NCBI RefSeq assembly: GCF_001939735.1
Contig: NZ_MJIL01000079.1
Coordinates: 124,370-188,369, forward strand
Direction of reading: 5' to 3'
Length of the DNA: 64,000 nucleotides
Source: Photobacterium proteolyticum
Lineage (GTDB): Bacteria; Pseudomonadota; Gammaproteobacteria; Enterobacterales; Vibrionaceae
The first letter of the stretch is position 1. Each line of letters opens with the position of its first letter. Of this stretch, positions 52,781 through 61,246 are shown piece by piece. A program made the translations under genes and the position numbers. The notes under the pieces are model-generated. The model was not told the DNA's origin, did no database searches, and was given only the letters and a program-made list of their open reading frames with translations.

Positions 52781-53524
52781 CTAACCACCAATAAGACTGA
52801 GAATTTTATTACATCTTGGTTTAACTCTATCAGGCATCTTACTGAATATTTTTGGATACTTTACCATCATATTTTTAATACGTCGCTCTGAGAAACTTTC
52901 AATATAGCTCTTTTCTTCACTGTCTAAAATAGGGTACGTTTCCCTTATATTTTGAATAATATTCCCAATCTTATCTTTATTAAAATACCCCTCTTTCTCA
53001 CATCTAAATACAAACTCGATATCCTTTGAGTACATTGTAGATATTGGGTCACCATAAAACTCATAAGGTATGATATTAGGATTTATTTTATACATATTAC
53101 AATCAATATCCAGAAATAGATTTTTACTTATTTCCGAATATTCTAACACCTTTTCTTTTGCATCATTAGCTATCTGCTCTCTATCCCCCTTAGTTAACTT
53201 TGAGTAAAGTTGATTAATACTATAACGCATTTTTGCCACTTTATCTTCGTCATAGTGGCCACTTAGCTGACATCCCATAACAAACCGGTTGATAGCATAG
53301 TAATTAATATACACTCTGCTATTAGAATAATATAATGGCGCATTTTTTTCTTTATTTGAATCATTAGCCTTAGTTGATTTACCATTTACATATTTCACTT
53401 CCTTTATAGATTCAAATGAGTCTTGGTTATAATTTCCTATTTTAGTTGCAGCATTGGCAGGTTCGTATACAACAAGACAACACAATATAATTCCTACTGA
53501 TACATTTTTTGTAATACAGCTCAT
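52781..53524 (-). CDS. Secreted protein with two copies of a cysteine-bearing domain
   Basis: A 247-residue AT-rich gene product with a signal peptide (cleavage near ANA-AT, residue 26). Two similar segments follow: residues 81-145 and 171-241. Each starts FV-x2-C, then G-H/Y-x-(D/N)-x-DK, and closes with a second cysteine (Cys85-Cys142 and Cys175-Cys238), suggesting one disulfide per domain. I do not recognise the family. Lysine- and asparagine-rich codon use differs from the flanks and suggests recent acquisition. It stands alone; the next gene diverges. Confidence 0.65.
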   Translation of the reverse strand: MSCITKNVSVGIILCCLVVYEPANAATKIGNYNQDSFESIKEVKYVNGKSTKANDSNKEKNAPLYYSNSRVYINYYAINRFVMGCQLSGHYDEDKVAKMRYSINQLYSKLTKGDREQIANDAKEKVLEYSEISKNLFLDIDCNMYKINPNIIPYEFYGDPISTMYSKDIEFVFRCEKEGYFNKDKIGNIIQNIRETYPILDSEEKSYIESFSERRIKNMMVKYPKIFSKMPDRVKPRCNKILSLIGG

Positions 53525-53886
53525 AATGACACTATTTATAACATATATTAATCAACATTATACGAAAGTGAGTAGATTTCACAAGCTTTTGCACCTCATG
53601 GTCAGCACTAAAACGAAAACAATAAAAAGCAACTAAAGCGACTTGAAACAGCTTATGGTTGCAGAAATAGAAACATAAAGTCTCCCCCCAAAAGACGATT
53701 CCACACATACTTTCCTTCTCTAATACTTAACGTCTTATAGTTATTTCGGTGTTATTATCTAGCTTTTGATGGAAATTTCATGTTTTTTCTATTTTTGTTT
53801 TTATAGCCTATAGGAGTTATTAATTTATGTTTACGCCTTTTTATATGAATAACATTAGTAAAATATGATTTTTTATGGTAACCAAT
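53525..53886. other. AT-rich divergent intergenic region
   Basis: Very AT-rich. It serves as the upstream region for both neighbouring secreted-protein genes. No gene, repeat or clear promoter box was identified. Confidence 0.4.
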
Positions 53887-54708
53887 ATGAACAAACTTGT
53901 ATATTTATCTTTAGCTGTATTTATTATGGGGTGCAATTTTGATAGTGAAGTAAACAACATCTCACGTGTTTTTAGTTATGATGCAAATGCAGATTCTTGT
54001 TTGATTTCTTCTCCTCCTGGAAAATTAGGGTTGGACCCTTTTTATCGTAAGTATTGTTCCTTATATGGTGTTCCTGTTGTTAGCTCTAGTTCTGTATCAG
54101 ATGAAGCTCTTGCTCAAGCCTGGCATATTGCTAATCAGATGATTGGTAATCACCATGAGTATTTAATGAGTATCGCGGAGAAAGGAATCGTGATTGCCAT
54201 TATCGGTAAAAATGAGAATGTTACGGATATTCCTGAATATTCAGATTTAGATCCAAACTACTGGAATGCTAGAGCTAGAGGCCTTGGCGCAACAGAAGAA
54301 AGGCCAGCTGTTTCTGGTGCTGAGGAAAATATTCTTTGTCTTACAAACGATAGATATCATGGAGAAAATATTTTTGTTCATGAATTTTCTCATACTGTTC
54401 ATGAATTTGGTATTGTAGAAAATGTTAAATCTTTTCAGTCTGAACTCGAGTCTCTTTATCGAGATGCTTATAACAACCTTCGTTCTAACTCAGGGTTCGA
54501 AGCAGGTAAATATCCAGAGCAAGCTTATGCAATGGAAAACTCAAAAGAATACTGGGCCGAAGGTGTTCAGAGTTATTATGATGTTGAAAGTGCATATCCT
54601 GTAACACCACAAGAACTAAATTTAGTGGATCCTAGATTATATCAACTTATAGAGGGCCATCTTAATGAAAACTATATTGCAAATATTACTCTTTGCCCTC
54701 TCCCATAG
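53887..54708 (+). CDS. Putative zinc metalloprotease lipoprotein
   Basis: A 273-residue lipoprotein: the signal ends FIMGC with Cys16 as the lipid site when the ATG at 53887 is used. An ATG four codons earlier has no ribosome site. The zincin motif HEFSH lies in FVHEFSHTVHEFG (about residues 164-176). A downstream glutamate in EYWAEGVQSYYD (about 224-235) is in the position of a third zinc ligand. No family name can be given with confidence. It is AT-rich like its divergent neighbour. It would face the periplasm or the outside; substrate unknown. Confidence 0.65.
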   Translation: MNKLVYLSLAVFIMGCNFDSEVNNISRVFSYDANADSCLISSPPGKLGLDPFYRKYCSLYGVPVVSSSSVSDEALAQAWHIANQMIGNHHEYLMSIAEKGIVIAIIGKNENVTDIPEYSDLDPNYWNARARGLGATEERPAVSGAEENILCLTNDRYHGENIFVHEFSHTVHEFGIVENVKSFQSELESLYRDAYNNLRSNSGFEAGKYPEQAYAMENSKEYWAEGVQSYYDVESAYPVTPQELNLVDPRLYQLIEGHLNENYIANITLCPLP

Positions 54709-55018
54709 TCATTTTCATGGAACAGGCTATCAGTACTTAATTGATTTAAATTTCCTTTGAAGTAAATTCGTAATAAGGCCGACTCTTCCGGCCTTCGTTT
54801 TATAAGTACTATTCATGATTCTAGAAAATTTTCACCTTGAAAAACACCCTATAAAAAACACTTTAAATACAATTAGTTGTTCGCATTCAATTTATTAGAG
54901 GTGGCGATGAAGATACAATTTCATATAGGATAATCCTACGGAGCCATTGCACTTTAATTCAGTTGTTATCACTTAATTGAGAAAAAGGATCATCCATCAT
55001 ATCAATACGGCTCCAACA
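54709..55018. other. Intergenic region after the metalloprotease lipoprotein
   Basis: Holds the terminator at 54774-54801. The remaining 200 bases are AT-rich with no structure I can support. Confidence 0.4.
54774..54801 (+). terminator. Terminator of the metalloprotease lipoprotein gene
   Basis: AAGGCCG / CGGCCTT around a 6-base loop, followed by CGTTTTA. It begins 66 bases past the stop. Confidence 0.7.
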
Positions 55019-55198
55019 CTATTTTATTTGCGAACAGTCTGTTGGTGATTCTTTACTACCCACAGGCCCTTCCTCCGGTTTAAGCTGCCTGGCTTGTTTT
55101 TCGTGCAGGGCTTCAATGAGCTTGCGGTCCAGCTCGGCGAAATACAAGTCTTCTTCTGCTTTCCCTTTCAGACGCATGTTTTCAATGAAATCAACCAT
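55019..55198 (-). CDS. Small conserved-looking protein, 59 residues
   Basis: ATG at 55198 with a GAGGCAGG element five bases upstream, open to a TAG at 55019. The product begins MVDFIENMRLKGKAEEDLYF and is a charged amphipathic helix to about residue 40 (EEDLYFAELDRKLIEALHEK), then a Pro/Gly/Ser-rich tail. No membrane segment or signal. Codon use matches the chromosome rather than the AT-rich neighbours. I do not know a function; helix-only proteins of this size are often adaptors. Support is the good ribosome site and the coherent helix. Confidence 0.6.
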   Translation of the reverse strand: MVDFIENMRLKGKAEEDLYFAELDRKLIEALHEKQARQLKPEEGPVGSKESPTDCSQIK

Positions 55199-55350
55199 GA
55201 TACCTGCCTCTCGTCTACCACTTACCTTAATAGTAGTTGATAAGCCGGAATGGATTCGAAACAGCGGAAGCCAATTATTCTTAACTTGATCTTAAGCAGG
55301 TTCTCATGCGAGGCGGGGCTTTGAAATGTGATCATAGAAACGCAGCAGGT

Positions 55351-55386
55351 AAAAAGCGAATGCAAGAACGTGTCCTTCTTGCATTC
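55351..55386 (-). terminator. Terminator of the response regulator gene
   Basis: Perfect 11-bp arms GAATGCAAGAA / TTCTTGCATTC with a 7-base loop; minus-strand tail GCTTTTT. Located 33 bases past the regulator stop. Confidence 0.85.
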
Positions 55387-55418
55387 AGCTAGACAATTAT
55401 TCTGCTTGAAAGCCGGAA

Positions 55419-55892
55419 TTAGCGAAGTCGACGGAATACCACGCCGTTATCTAGAATATCGGTCCACGGCTGATAATCCAGCCCCATATCGAACACATAT
55501 TCAGTGATCAGGCTTCGTGCCGTCGTCAGTAACGCATCGGCTTTCCAAGGCTTTTCAAAGTAGCTTTCTATCCGGGCACGGTTAATCGCAGCGATTGTGT
55601 CCTGATGGGTCGCCTGCCCTGTCAGCAGTACTTTTTTAGTCTGGGTAAAACGCGGATCCTGAGAGATATCCGTCAGCAGCTCCACGCCTGTCTTCCCCGG
55701 CATCACATGATCCGAAATCACCAGAGCGATAAACTCCCCCTCGGCATCCAGCTCGTCCATCAGCTCCAGTGCCTCGTCGGCCGACTCGCAGTCTTCCACA
55801 TGAAAAAAGTCATTCAGCGGCGCCAGATCTTTGAGTACTGCACTCAGTACTTCTCGTTGATCATCTACACAGATGATATTTAGTTTTTCCAT
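55419..55892 (-). CDS. Response regulator, receiver domain
   Basis: A 157-residue protein. The receiver domain (1-125) has the acidic pair Asp10-Asp11 (CVDD), the phosphorylated Asp61 in ISDHVMPG, the LLTGQAT threonine and the lysine in FEKPWK. About 30 extra residues follow (GLDYQPWTDILDNGVVFRRL) without a DNA-binding or enzyme domain. The ATG at 55892 has AAGGG eight bases upstream, which overlaps the kinase stop region, so it is coupled to the histidine kinase gene nine bases before it. It is probably that kinase's partner. Confidence 0.88.
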   Translation of the reverse strand: MEKLNIICVDDQREVLSAVLKDLAPLNDFFHVEDCESADEALELMDELDAEGEFIALVISDHVMPGKTGVELLTDISQDPRFTQTKKVLLTGQATHQDTIAAINRARIESYFEKPWKADALLTTARSLITEYVFDMGLDYQPWTDILDNGVVFRRLR

Positions 55893-55901
55893 AACCATCC
55901 C

Positions 55902-57227
55902 TTACGCGATTGGCAATTTAATTCGAAATTTGGTTTTCTCCGGATCGCTCTTCAGTGCAATTGTGCCGCCATAGCTATGCACAATACGCAATACAATCGA
56001 CAGACCCAGCCCCAAGCCAAATTGCAGACCACCTTTTTTGGTAGTGAAATTTGGCTGAAAAACTTTCCTGCGTGTTGCTTCATCGATCATCGGACCATTA
56101 TTGCTGATGGTAATGAGCAACCGATTTTTTGAATGTCGGGTAATAATCTCTATCTGTGGCTCCGGCGTATCTTCCATCGCATCACAGGCATTTTTGATGA
56201 TATTCACCCATACCTGTACCAACTCGGTGGTACTGGCGGTAATTGTCGGCAGTACAGCCGGACGTAATACGACATTGACCCGCCGCAAGTTACTTTGCAA
56301 TAGCGATAGTGACTTATGGATCGTATCGTTAATGTCGATATCAGGCTGACGAGCATGATCGGTGCCGCCAAGCTGTTTCACGGAACGCACAATACTGGCG
56401 GCATGTTTTGACGCTAACCGCATATCATGCAAATCACGCCCCATATCCCAATACTGCAGAGCCTCATCCAGGTTTTCCAGCCAGAAATCTGGTATATCGC
56501 CCTTCGGCTGGGCTCTTGCTAACTGACGGGCCTGATCCCTTTCAAGACCATACTTCTCTTGAAGCTCCTTGGCTCTTTTCCTGGCCTCAGCTGAAGTTGA
56601 TGACTGACCGGTGCAAATCCCGAGATCGATAAACGGGCTGACTTCAGGTTTACTTTCGGCCAAAAAATGGCAAATGGCACTCTGCAGCCCCTCAGTCTTA
56701 CTGCTCAGAACCCCGACCGCATTGTTGAGTTCATGGGCAATCCCTGCAGCCAATTGGCCTAGCGTCGTCATCTGCTCTGCCGCATAGAGCTTCTGCAACG
56801 CCTTCTCTTTTTCCAGCGCCTGTATACCGGTGATCATCTGGCGCTGCGCCAGCTCATGAACCATCACTGGCATAAACTGTTCACTGAAAGAGCCGTAGAT
56901 TTCCGACTCCGTGGCCTCGGTATTGAGGTCAATCCAGGCAAGTTCGCTATCTGTCTCGGCGATAACCGTGGTCGAAGCCATAAATGTCCGGGAGAAAAAG
57001 CTATGTACCCCAAAGAACATACCTTGCTCAACCCGAAATACTCTTGCTGTCAGTTCACTGTTTTCTTTGTTCAGATAGCCACTGAGCTTACCTTTCTTCA
57101 CCCAGTACAATTTATCGTTATAGCCGTCCTGCTTAAGTACCTGGGTACCGGCCTTAACGCTCACCGAGCGAGACGGTTCGCGAAAATAGGTATCGATAAT
57201 ACGCTGTAGGGCTTTCGGTTGATGCAT
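55902..57227 (-). CDS. Histidine kinase with N-terminal cyclic-nucleotide-binding-like domain
   Basis: A 441-residue soluble kinase. Residues 15-125 resemble a cNMP-binding/CRP-like sensor fold. The phospho-acceptor is His165 in GIAHELNNAVG. About 90 residues rich in charged helices (185-275) separate the H-box from the rest of the dimerisation helices, longer than usual. The ATPase domain has the N-box IIKNACDAM and the G-box GLGLGLSIV. No membrane segment, so it senses an internal signal. It pairs with the response regulator directly downstream. It is related in layout to the kinase at the right edge of the window. Confidence 0.88.
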   Translation of the reverse strand: MHQPKALQRIIDTYFREPSRSVSVKAGTQVLKQDGYNDKLYWVKKGKLSGYLNKENSELTARVFRVEQGMFFGVHSFFSRTFMASTTVIAETDSELAWIDLNTEATESEIYGSFSEQFMPVMVHELAQRQMITGIQALEKEKALQKLYAAEQMTTLGQLAAGIAHELNNAVGVLSSKTEGLQSAICHFLAESKPEVSPFIDLGICTGQSSTSAEARKRAKELQEKYGLERDQARQLARAQPKGDIPDFWLENLDEALQYWDMGRDLHDMRLASKHAASIVRSVKQLGGTDHARQPDIDINDTIHKSLSLLQSNLRRVNVVLRPAVLPTITASTTELVQVWVNIIKNACDAMEDTPEPQIEIITRHSKNRLLITISNNGPMIDEATRRKVFQPNFTTKKGGLQFGLGLGLSIVLRIVHSYGGTIALKSDPEKTKFRIKLPIA

Positions 57228-57281
57228 CTGCTCTCCGGGGTAAAACAGGGCCCGCCCCTGTTCGGGCGGCCCAAGCTCCAG

Positions 57282-58697
57282 TTAAATGTGATCGATGAGG
57301 TGCAGTGCCCAAATCATCACGAAACTCAGTAACACACCCACGACACCGATAATCACACCAACCCGGGCCATCTGGTTGCTCTGCACATGACCGGTGGCAT
57401 GCGCCAGTGCATTGGGCGGCGTACTGATAGGCAAGGACATACCGAGCGATGCCGCAAAGGTCACCACAAGAATCAGCGTGATCTCGCCGCCTAGCGGTAC
57501 CAGCGACGTCATGGATGTACCCAATGCCGCCATAATAGGCATCAGCAAGTTAGCCGTCGCGGTGTGGGACATAAAGTTGGCCATCAACAAGCACAGCAAT
57601 GCCGAACCAGCCAGTACGATGTATGGCGAGTAGCTATCGAACGGTATGCTATGAACCATTAGGCGAGCCAGACCCGTCTGATCAAGTGCCAGACCCAGCG
57701 CAATACCGCCTGAAACCAGCCATAGCACATCCCAGGATATTTTCTTCAGATCTTCTTTGTTAATGATGCCAGTCAGCGAAAACACGGCGACAGGAATAAG
57801 TGCAACGGTATAGGAGTTCATACCATGGGCAGATCCCATCAGCCACAAAATGATAGTCAAAGCGAAAGTAACATAGACCGTTATCGCTTTTGGCGTTTTC
57901 AGGAACTTCCCTTTGATGGTGAGTTCAATTTTCTCCTGTTTGGCCGGATAGAGCGTATTGATGAGCACCCAGGCAAACACCAGTAATACCGCAACAAAAG
58001 GGACACCAAAGAACATCCATTCACCGAAGGTGATCAGGTTTTCACCGGTCAGGTATTTCAGGGCAATCGCATTTGGCGGCGTACCGATTGGGGTACCAAT
58101 ACCACCAATATTGGCCGCCACAGGAATACAGAGTGCAAATGCAATCTTGCCCGGGTCCTTGGCACCAAACAGCGCAATCACCGGTGCCAGAATCGACAGC
58201 ATCATGGCCGTAGTGGCAGTGTTTGACATAAACATAGAGAAGATAGCAGTGATCAGCATCAAGCCAAACATAACGTACTTAGGCTGGGTACCAAACGGCT
58301 TAAGCAACACCCGCGCTAAGTTGACATCCAGTCGGTACTTGGTTGCGGCCATAGCAAGAAAGAAACCACCCAGAAACAGCATAATAATCGGGCTGGCAAA
58401 GGTAGCCATGATATCACTGTAGTTCAGCAGCTCACCAAAATGAGACTGCCCTTCTCCACCACGGAACAGGTAAAGCCCCTTGTTCGACAGGAGCAGTAGC
58501 TCCAGTACGATTATCACCACCGAGGTGGCGTAAATCGGGATCGGCTCGAGTACCCAACACAAAGCTGCCAGCAAAAATATGGCGATAACACGTTGTTGGA
58601 TAACGGTCAGACCTTCAACCGGAAATGCCGAGGCCGGCAAGATTAAGATCAGAAGCGGGATCAGGATAGGCACAATGTACCTGATATATTGGCGCAT
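57282..58697 (-). CDS. DASS-family sodium/dicarboxylate symporter
   Basis: A 471-residue inner-membrane carrier of the divalent anion:sodium symporter family (VcINDY, SdcS). Two inverted repeats of hairpin and helix are apparent. The first substrate/sodium motif is SNT (158-160, MSNTATTAMM). The second is SHT (377-379, MSHTATANLL) where VcINDY has SNT. GIGTPIGTPPNAIAL and PISTPPNALAHA give the paired sodium-site loops. It would import succinate, malate or similar. It lies 54 bases upstream of the kinase/regulator pair in the same direction, so the two-component system may regulate or sense this transport. Confidence 0.9.
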   Translation of the reverse strand: MRQYIRYIVPILIPLLILILPASAFPVEGLTVIQQRVIAIFLLAALCWVLEPIPIYATSVVIIVLELLLLSNKGLYLFRGGEGQSHFGELLNYSDIMATFASPIIMLFLGGFFLAMAATKYRLDVNLARVLLKPFGTQPKYVMFGLMLITAIFSMFMSNTATTAMMLSILAPVIALFGAKDPGKIAFALCIPVAANIGGIGTPIGTPPNAIALKYLTGENLITFGEWMFFGVPFVAVLLVFAWVLINTLYPAKQEKIELTIKGKFLKTPKAITVYVTFALTIILWLMGSAHGMNSYTVALIPVAVFSLTGIINKEDLKKISWDVLWLVSGGIALGLALDQTGLARLMVHSIPFDSYSPYIVLAGSALLCLLMANFMSHTATANLLMPIMAALGTSMTSLVPLGGEITLILVVTFAASLGMSLPISTPPNALAHATGHVQSNQMARVGVIIGVVGVLLSFVMIWALHLIDHI

Positions 58698-58987
58698 GAT
58701 GTGGATATTCCCTTAAAACAATAAATTCTGCGTCTCATGCCCACATCCACCCTTTACGATATTCCGAGGATTCTAGTTATTCGGAAGAAACGACAGCAGG
58801 CATGAGGATCTGCCGGCAAAAGGCGATTTTGGGCCGACAAATACATAACTCTTTGGTGGTAAGTATTGTGCTGGTAACGCTGAGGGATTTCTTCGAATCA
58901 GATCAATAAACAAGTGAAATGTAAATAATTTTAACGTTTCTGAGGGTTCGGCCCACAACAGAAATCATGGGCCTAAATGTCGCGAAT

Positions 58988-60478
58988 TTACAATTTTGTG
59001 TCGATCACCAACTGCTCGTCCAGCGCATCTTCCTGCCCCATATAAGTTCGGGAAGAACAAAATGGGGTTAGCGGCACCTGTGGTTCCAGTATTTCAAGCT
59101 CAGCCTGCTTTTGTTCATGTTCGCATGCCATGACACTGACCTGCCTCATAACCAGTATCACACCCAGCACGCCAAACACCACAGAGCCCAGCGCCTGCCC
59201 GATCAACACCCCGCCAGCACCGGCAATATAACCACCCAGCATTACAAAAGGAATGGTTCCTATCGTCGCCTTACCCATATTCAGCGCTGTCGACCAGGTC
59301 GGGCGATTGAGGTTATTAAAAGCAGCATTAGCAACAAACAATGCACCGTTGAAGATAAAGGTTACAGCAACATAAGAGCAGAAAATTGACAGCAACTCGG
59401 CAGCATCCCCCTGAAGGCTAAACAGGGCAATCAAGCTGTCCTGTGCCGACCATAAAACGACAGATACCAAGATGCAGTAAGCTGACACAAACAACATTGC
59501 GTCACGTAATGAGCGGATGATCCGATCCCAGCGCTCTGCCCCGAAGTTCTGACCGATAATCGGCCCAATCGCGCCGGATAGCGAGAAAATCAATGCAAAG
59601 CTGACAGGCATAATACGCCCGATCACGGCATACCCAGCAACAAAACTCTCGCCAAACTGCGCAATATTACTGGTCACAATCGCGTTACCGATCGGTGTGG
59701 CCGTATTGGTTAAAATCGCAGGGAAGGCAATGGCGGAAACCGGTAGCAACGACGATATAAATGATTTCAGCTCAGGGCGGCCAACCAAATCATGACGGAC
59801 TATCACGGCATGCAATGAGAAGATCAGTACTGCCAACCGGGCAAAGACAGAGGCAATCGCCGCACCCTGTACGCCCATTGACAGGCCGAAAATAAATATT
59901 GGGTCGAGAATCGCATTGGCTCCTCCGCCAATCAGTGTCGCGACCATTGAGCGCCGCGCATCCCCGACACCACGAAGTGCAGCCCCCGCTGACATTGATA
60001 TGGCAATCATTGGCGCACTCGGGAGCAGGATCGTCAGGTACTCTGTCGCCGCTTCGGCAACCCGCCCCTTGGCACCTATCATTGCCAGCAGTTGAGGAAG
60101 CTGCCACATCATTAGAGACACCAGAATGCAGCTGATAATAAAGGCAAAAATCATGACATTGACTGTCATGCATCGCGCCTTGTTCTTATCTCCCGCCCCC
60201 AGCGCACGAGATACCAGAGCCCCCATCGCGATAGACGTTCCTATCGAGGCCGAGGTAGAGAAAAACACCAGGGTACCGGCAAATCCAATGGCAGCAGCCA
60301 GTTCAATCTGGCCCAGCAAGCTGATAAAAAACATATCCAGCAAATCGACAAGAAAGAGTGCCATCAGTCCGATTGCGCCGGTTCCCGACATGACAACGAT
60401 GTGTTTCATCGGCGAGCCAGTGACAAACTTGGCATGAACATTCTCACTGGAATGCTTATCCTGGGGTGATTTGGCCAC
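58988..60478 (-). CDS. MATE-family efflux transporter
   Basis: A 496-residue inner-membrane protein with twelve predicted helices in two MatE repeats (about 25-240 and 250-460). GAALRGVGDARRSMVATLIGG and the second-half GAIGPIIGQNFGAERWDR are typical family blocks. It would export cationic drugs or metabolites against sodium or protons. The start is a GTG with GGGAG upstream. Upstream (right) lies the CBS gene with its own terminator, so it is probably transcribed alone. Confidence 0.88.
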   Translation of the reverse strand: MAKSPQDKHSSENVHAKFVTGSPMKHIVVMSGTGAIGLMALFLVDLLDMFFISLLGQIELAAAIGFAGTLVFFSTSASIGTSIAMGALVSRALGAGDKNKARCMTVNVMIFAFIISCILVSLMMWQLPQLLAMIGAKGRVAEAATEYLTILLPSAPMIAISMSAGAALRGVGDARRSMVATLIGGGANAILDPIFIFGLSMGVQGAAIASVFARLAVLIFSLHAVIVRHDLVGRPELKSFISSLLPVSAIAFPAILTNTATPIGNAIVTSNIAQFGESFVAGYAVIGRIMPVSFALIFSLSGAIGPIIGQNFGAERWDRIIRSLRDAMLFVSAYCILVSVVLWSAQDSLIALFSLQGDAAELLSIFCSYVAVTFIFNGALFVANAAFNNLNRPTWSTALNMGKATIGTIPFVMLGGYIAGAGGVLIGQALGSVVFGVLGVILVMRQVSVMACEHEQKQAELEILEPQVPLTPFCSSRTYMGQEDALDEQLVIDTKL

Positions 60479-60519
60479 TACCGCTCCCTTCTTCTTTATT
60501 TTTTTGGTTTACAAACAAA

Positions 60520-60548
60520 AAGAAAAGGCGCATCAAGCGCCTTTTTAC
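60520..60548 (-). terminator. Terminator of the CBS-domain gene
   Basis: AAAAGGCGC / GCGCCTTTTT around a 5-base loop, 18 bases past the CBS-protein stop, with A residues on the left giving a U tail. Confidence 0.85.
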
Positions 60549-60565
60549 AATCATATCAATACGTT

Positions 60566-60988
60566 TTATACCGGATGCTTGAAACAGTCAACAATCTGGT
60601 TACTGATGGCCGTCAGTACATCGCGGCGGGTAATAACCCCCATCAATCGTTTTGTCTCGGGATCGACAACGGGATATATTTTAGGTTTCTGACCTGTCAT
60701 AACTTCAGCAAGTTCGATAATGGAATCATCCGGTGACACCGTCAGTACATCCTGGCGCATGCACTCGCCAACAGTATGGGTATCTTGGCAATAATAACCA
60801 ACTTTCAATAACTTATGAATCATATCCTGTTCAGATAGAAAGCCGACGACCTTTTTGGTTTCATTGATTACCGGCCCACCGATTTGTTTGGCTGTCAGTA
60901 ACTTATCGAGAGCCTGAGACAATGACATATCGGGATCAAATGTTACCGGGCGCGCATTCATGTAATCTTTGACTTTTAACGACTCCAT
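60566..60988 (-). CDS. CBS-domain pair protein
   Basis: A 140-residue protein consisting of two CBS motifs (about 5-60 and 75-130) with the typical ends QIGGPVINETKKVVGFLSE and PKIYPVVDPETKRLMGVITR. CBS pairs bind adenosine nucleotides such as AMP, ATP or SAM and report energy state. No enzyme or transporter domain is attached, so it probably acts on a partner protein that cannot be named. AGGGGGATGC precedes the ATG. Confidence 0.9.
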   Translation of the reverse strand: MESLKVKDYMNARPVTFDPDMSLSQALDKLLTAKQIGGPVINETKKVVGFLSEQDMIHKLLKVGYYCQDTHTVGECMRQDVLTVSPDDSIIELAEVMTGQKPKIYPVVDPETKRLMGVITRRDVLTAISNQIVDCFKHPV

Positions 60989-61152
60989 GCATCCCCCTAA
61001 ATGAATTATTAATGCAAGAAAAACAGGAAGTTCATATTCTTCTACCTGTTGCGTTAAATTAAGTGTCGTTCATTTATCTGAAATTACTAAATAGAAATAA
61101 GTAATTTTATCAATAGATTTATTCTATCAAGCAAAGCGGCTAATTCGGCGCA

Positions 61153-61186
61153 ACAAAAAACCCGCCTTTAAGAGCGGGTTCTTTAA
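61153..61186 (-). terminator. Terminator of the DUF945 gene
   Basis: AACCCGC / GCGGGTT with a short AT loop and an AAAAAA run on the left; ends about 60 bases past the DUF945 stop. Confidence 0.8.
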
Positions 61187-61246
61187 CGATGCAAATGCAT
61201 AACTCGATTTGCCACGCTGATTCATAGCGCAGTTGGGCAATCAGGC

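Noticed and set aside
58773-58958. A 61-codon minus-strand frame between the DASS and MATE genes
   Set aside because: No ribosome site and no recognisable feature; the gap more likely holds the DASS promoter.
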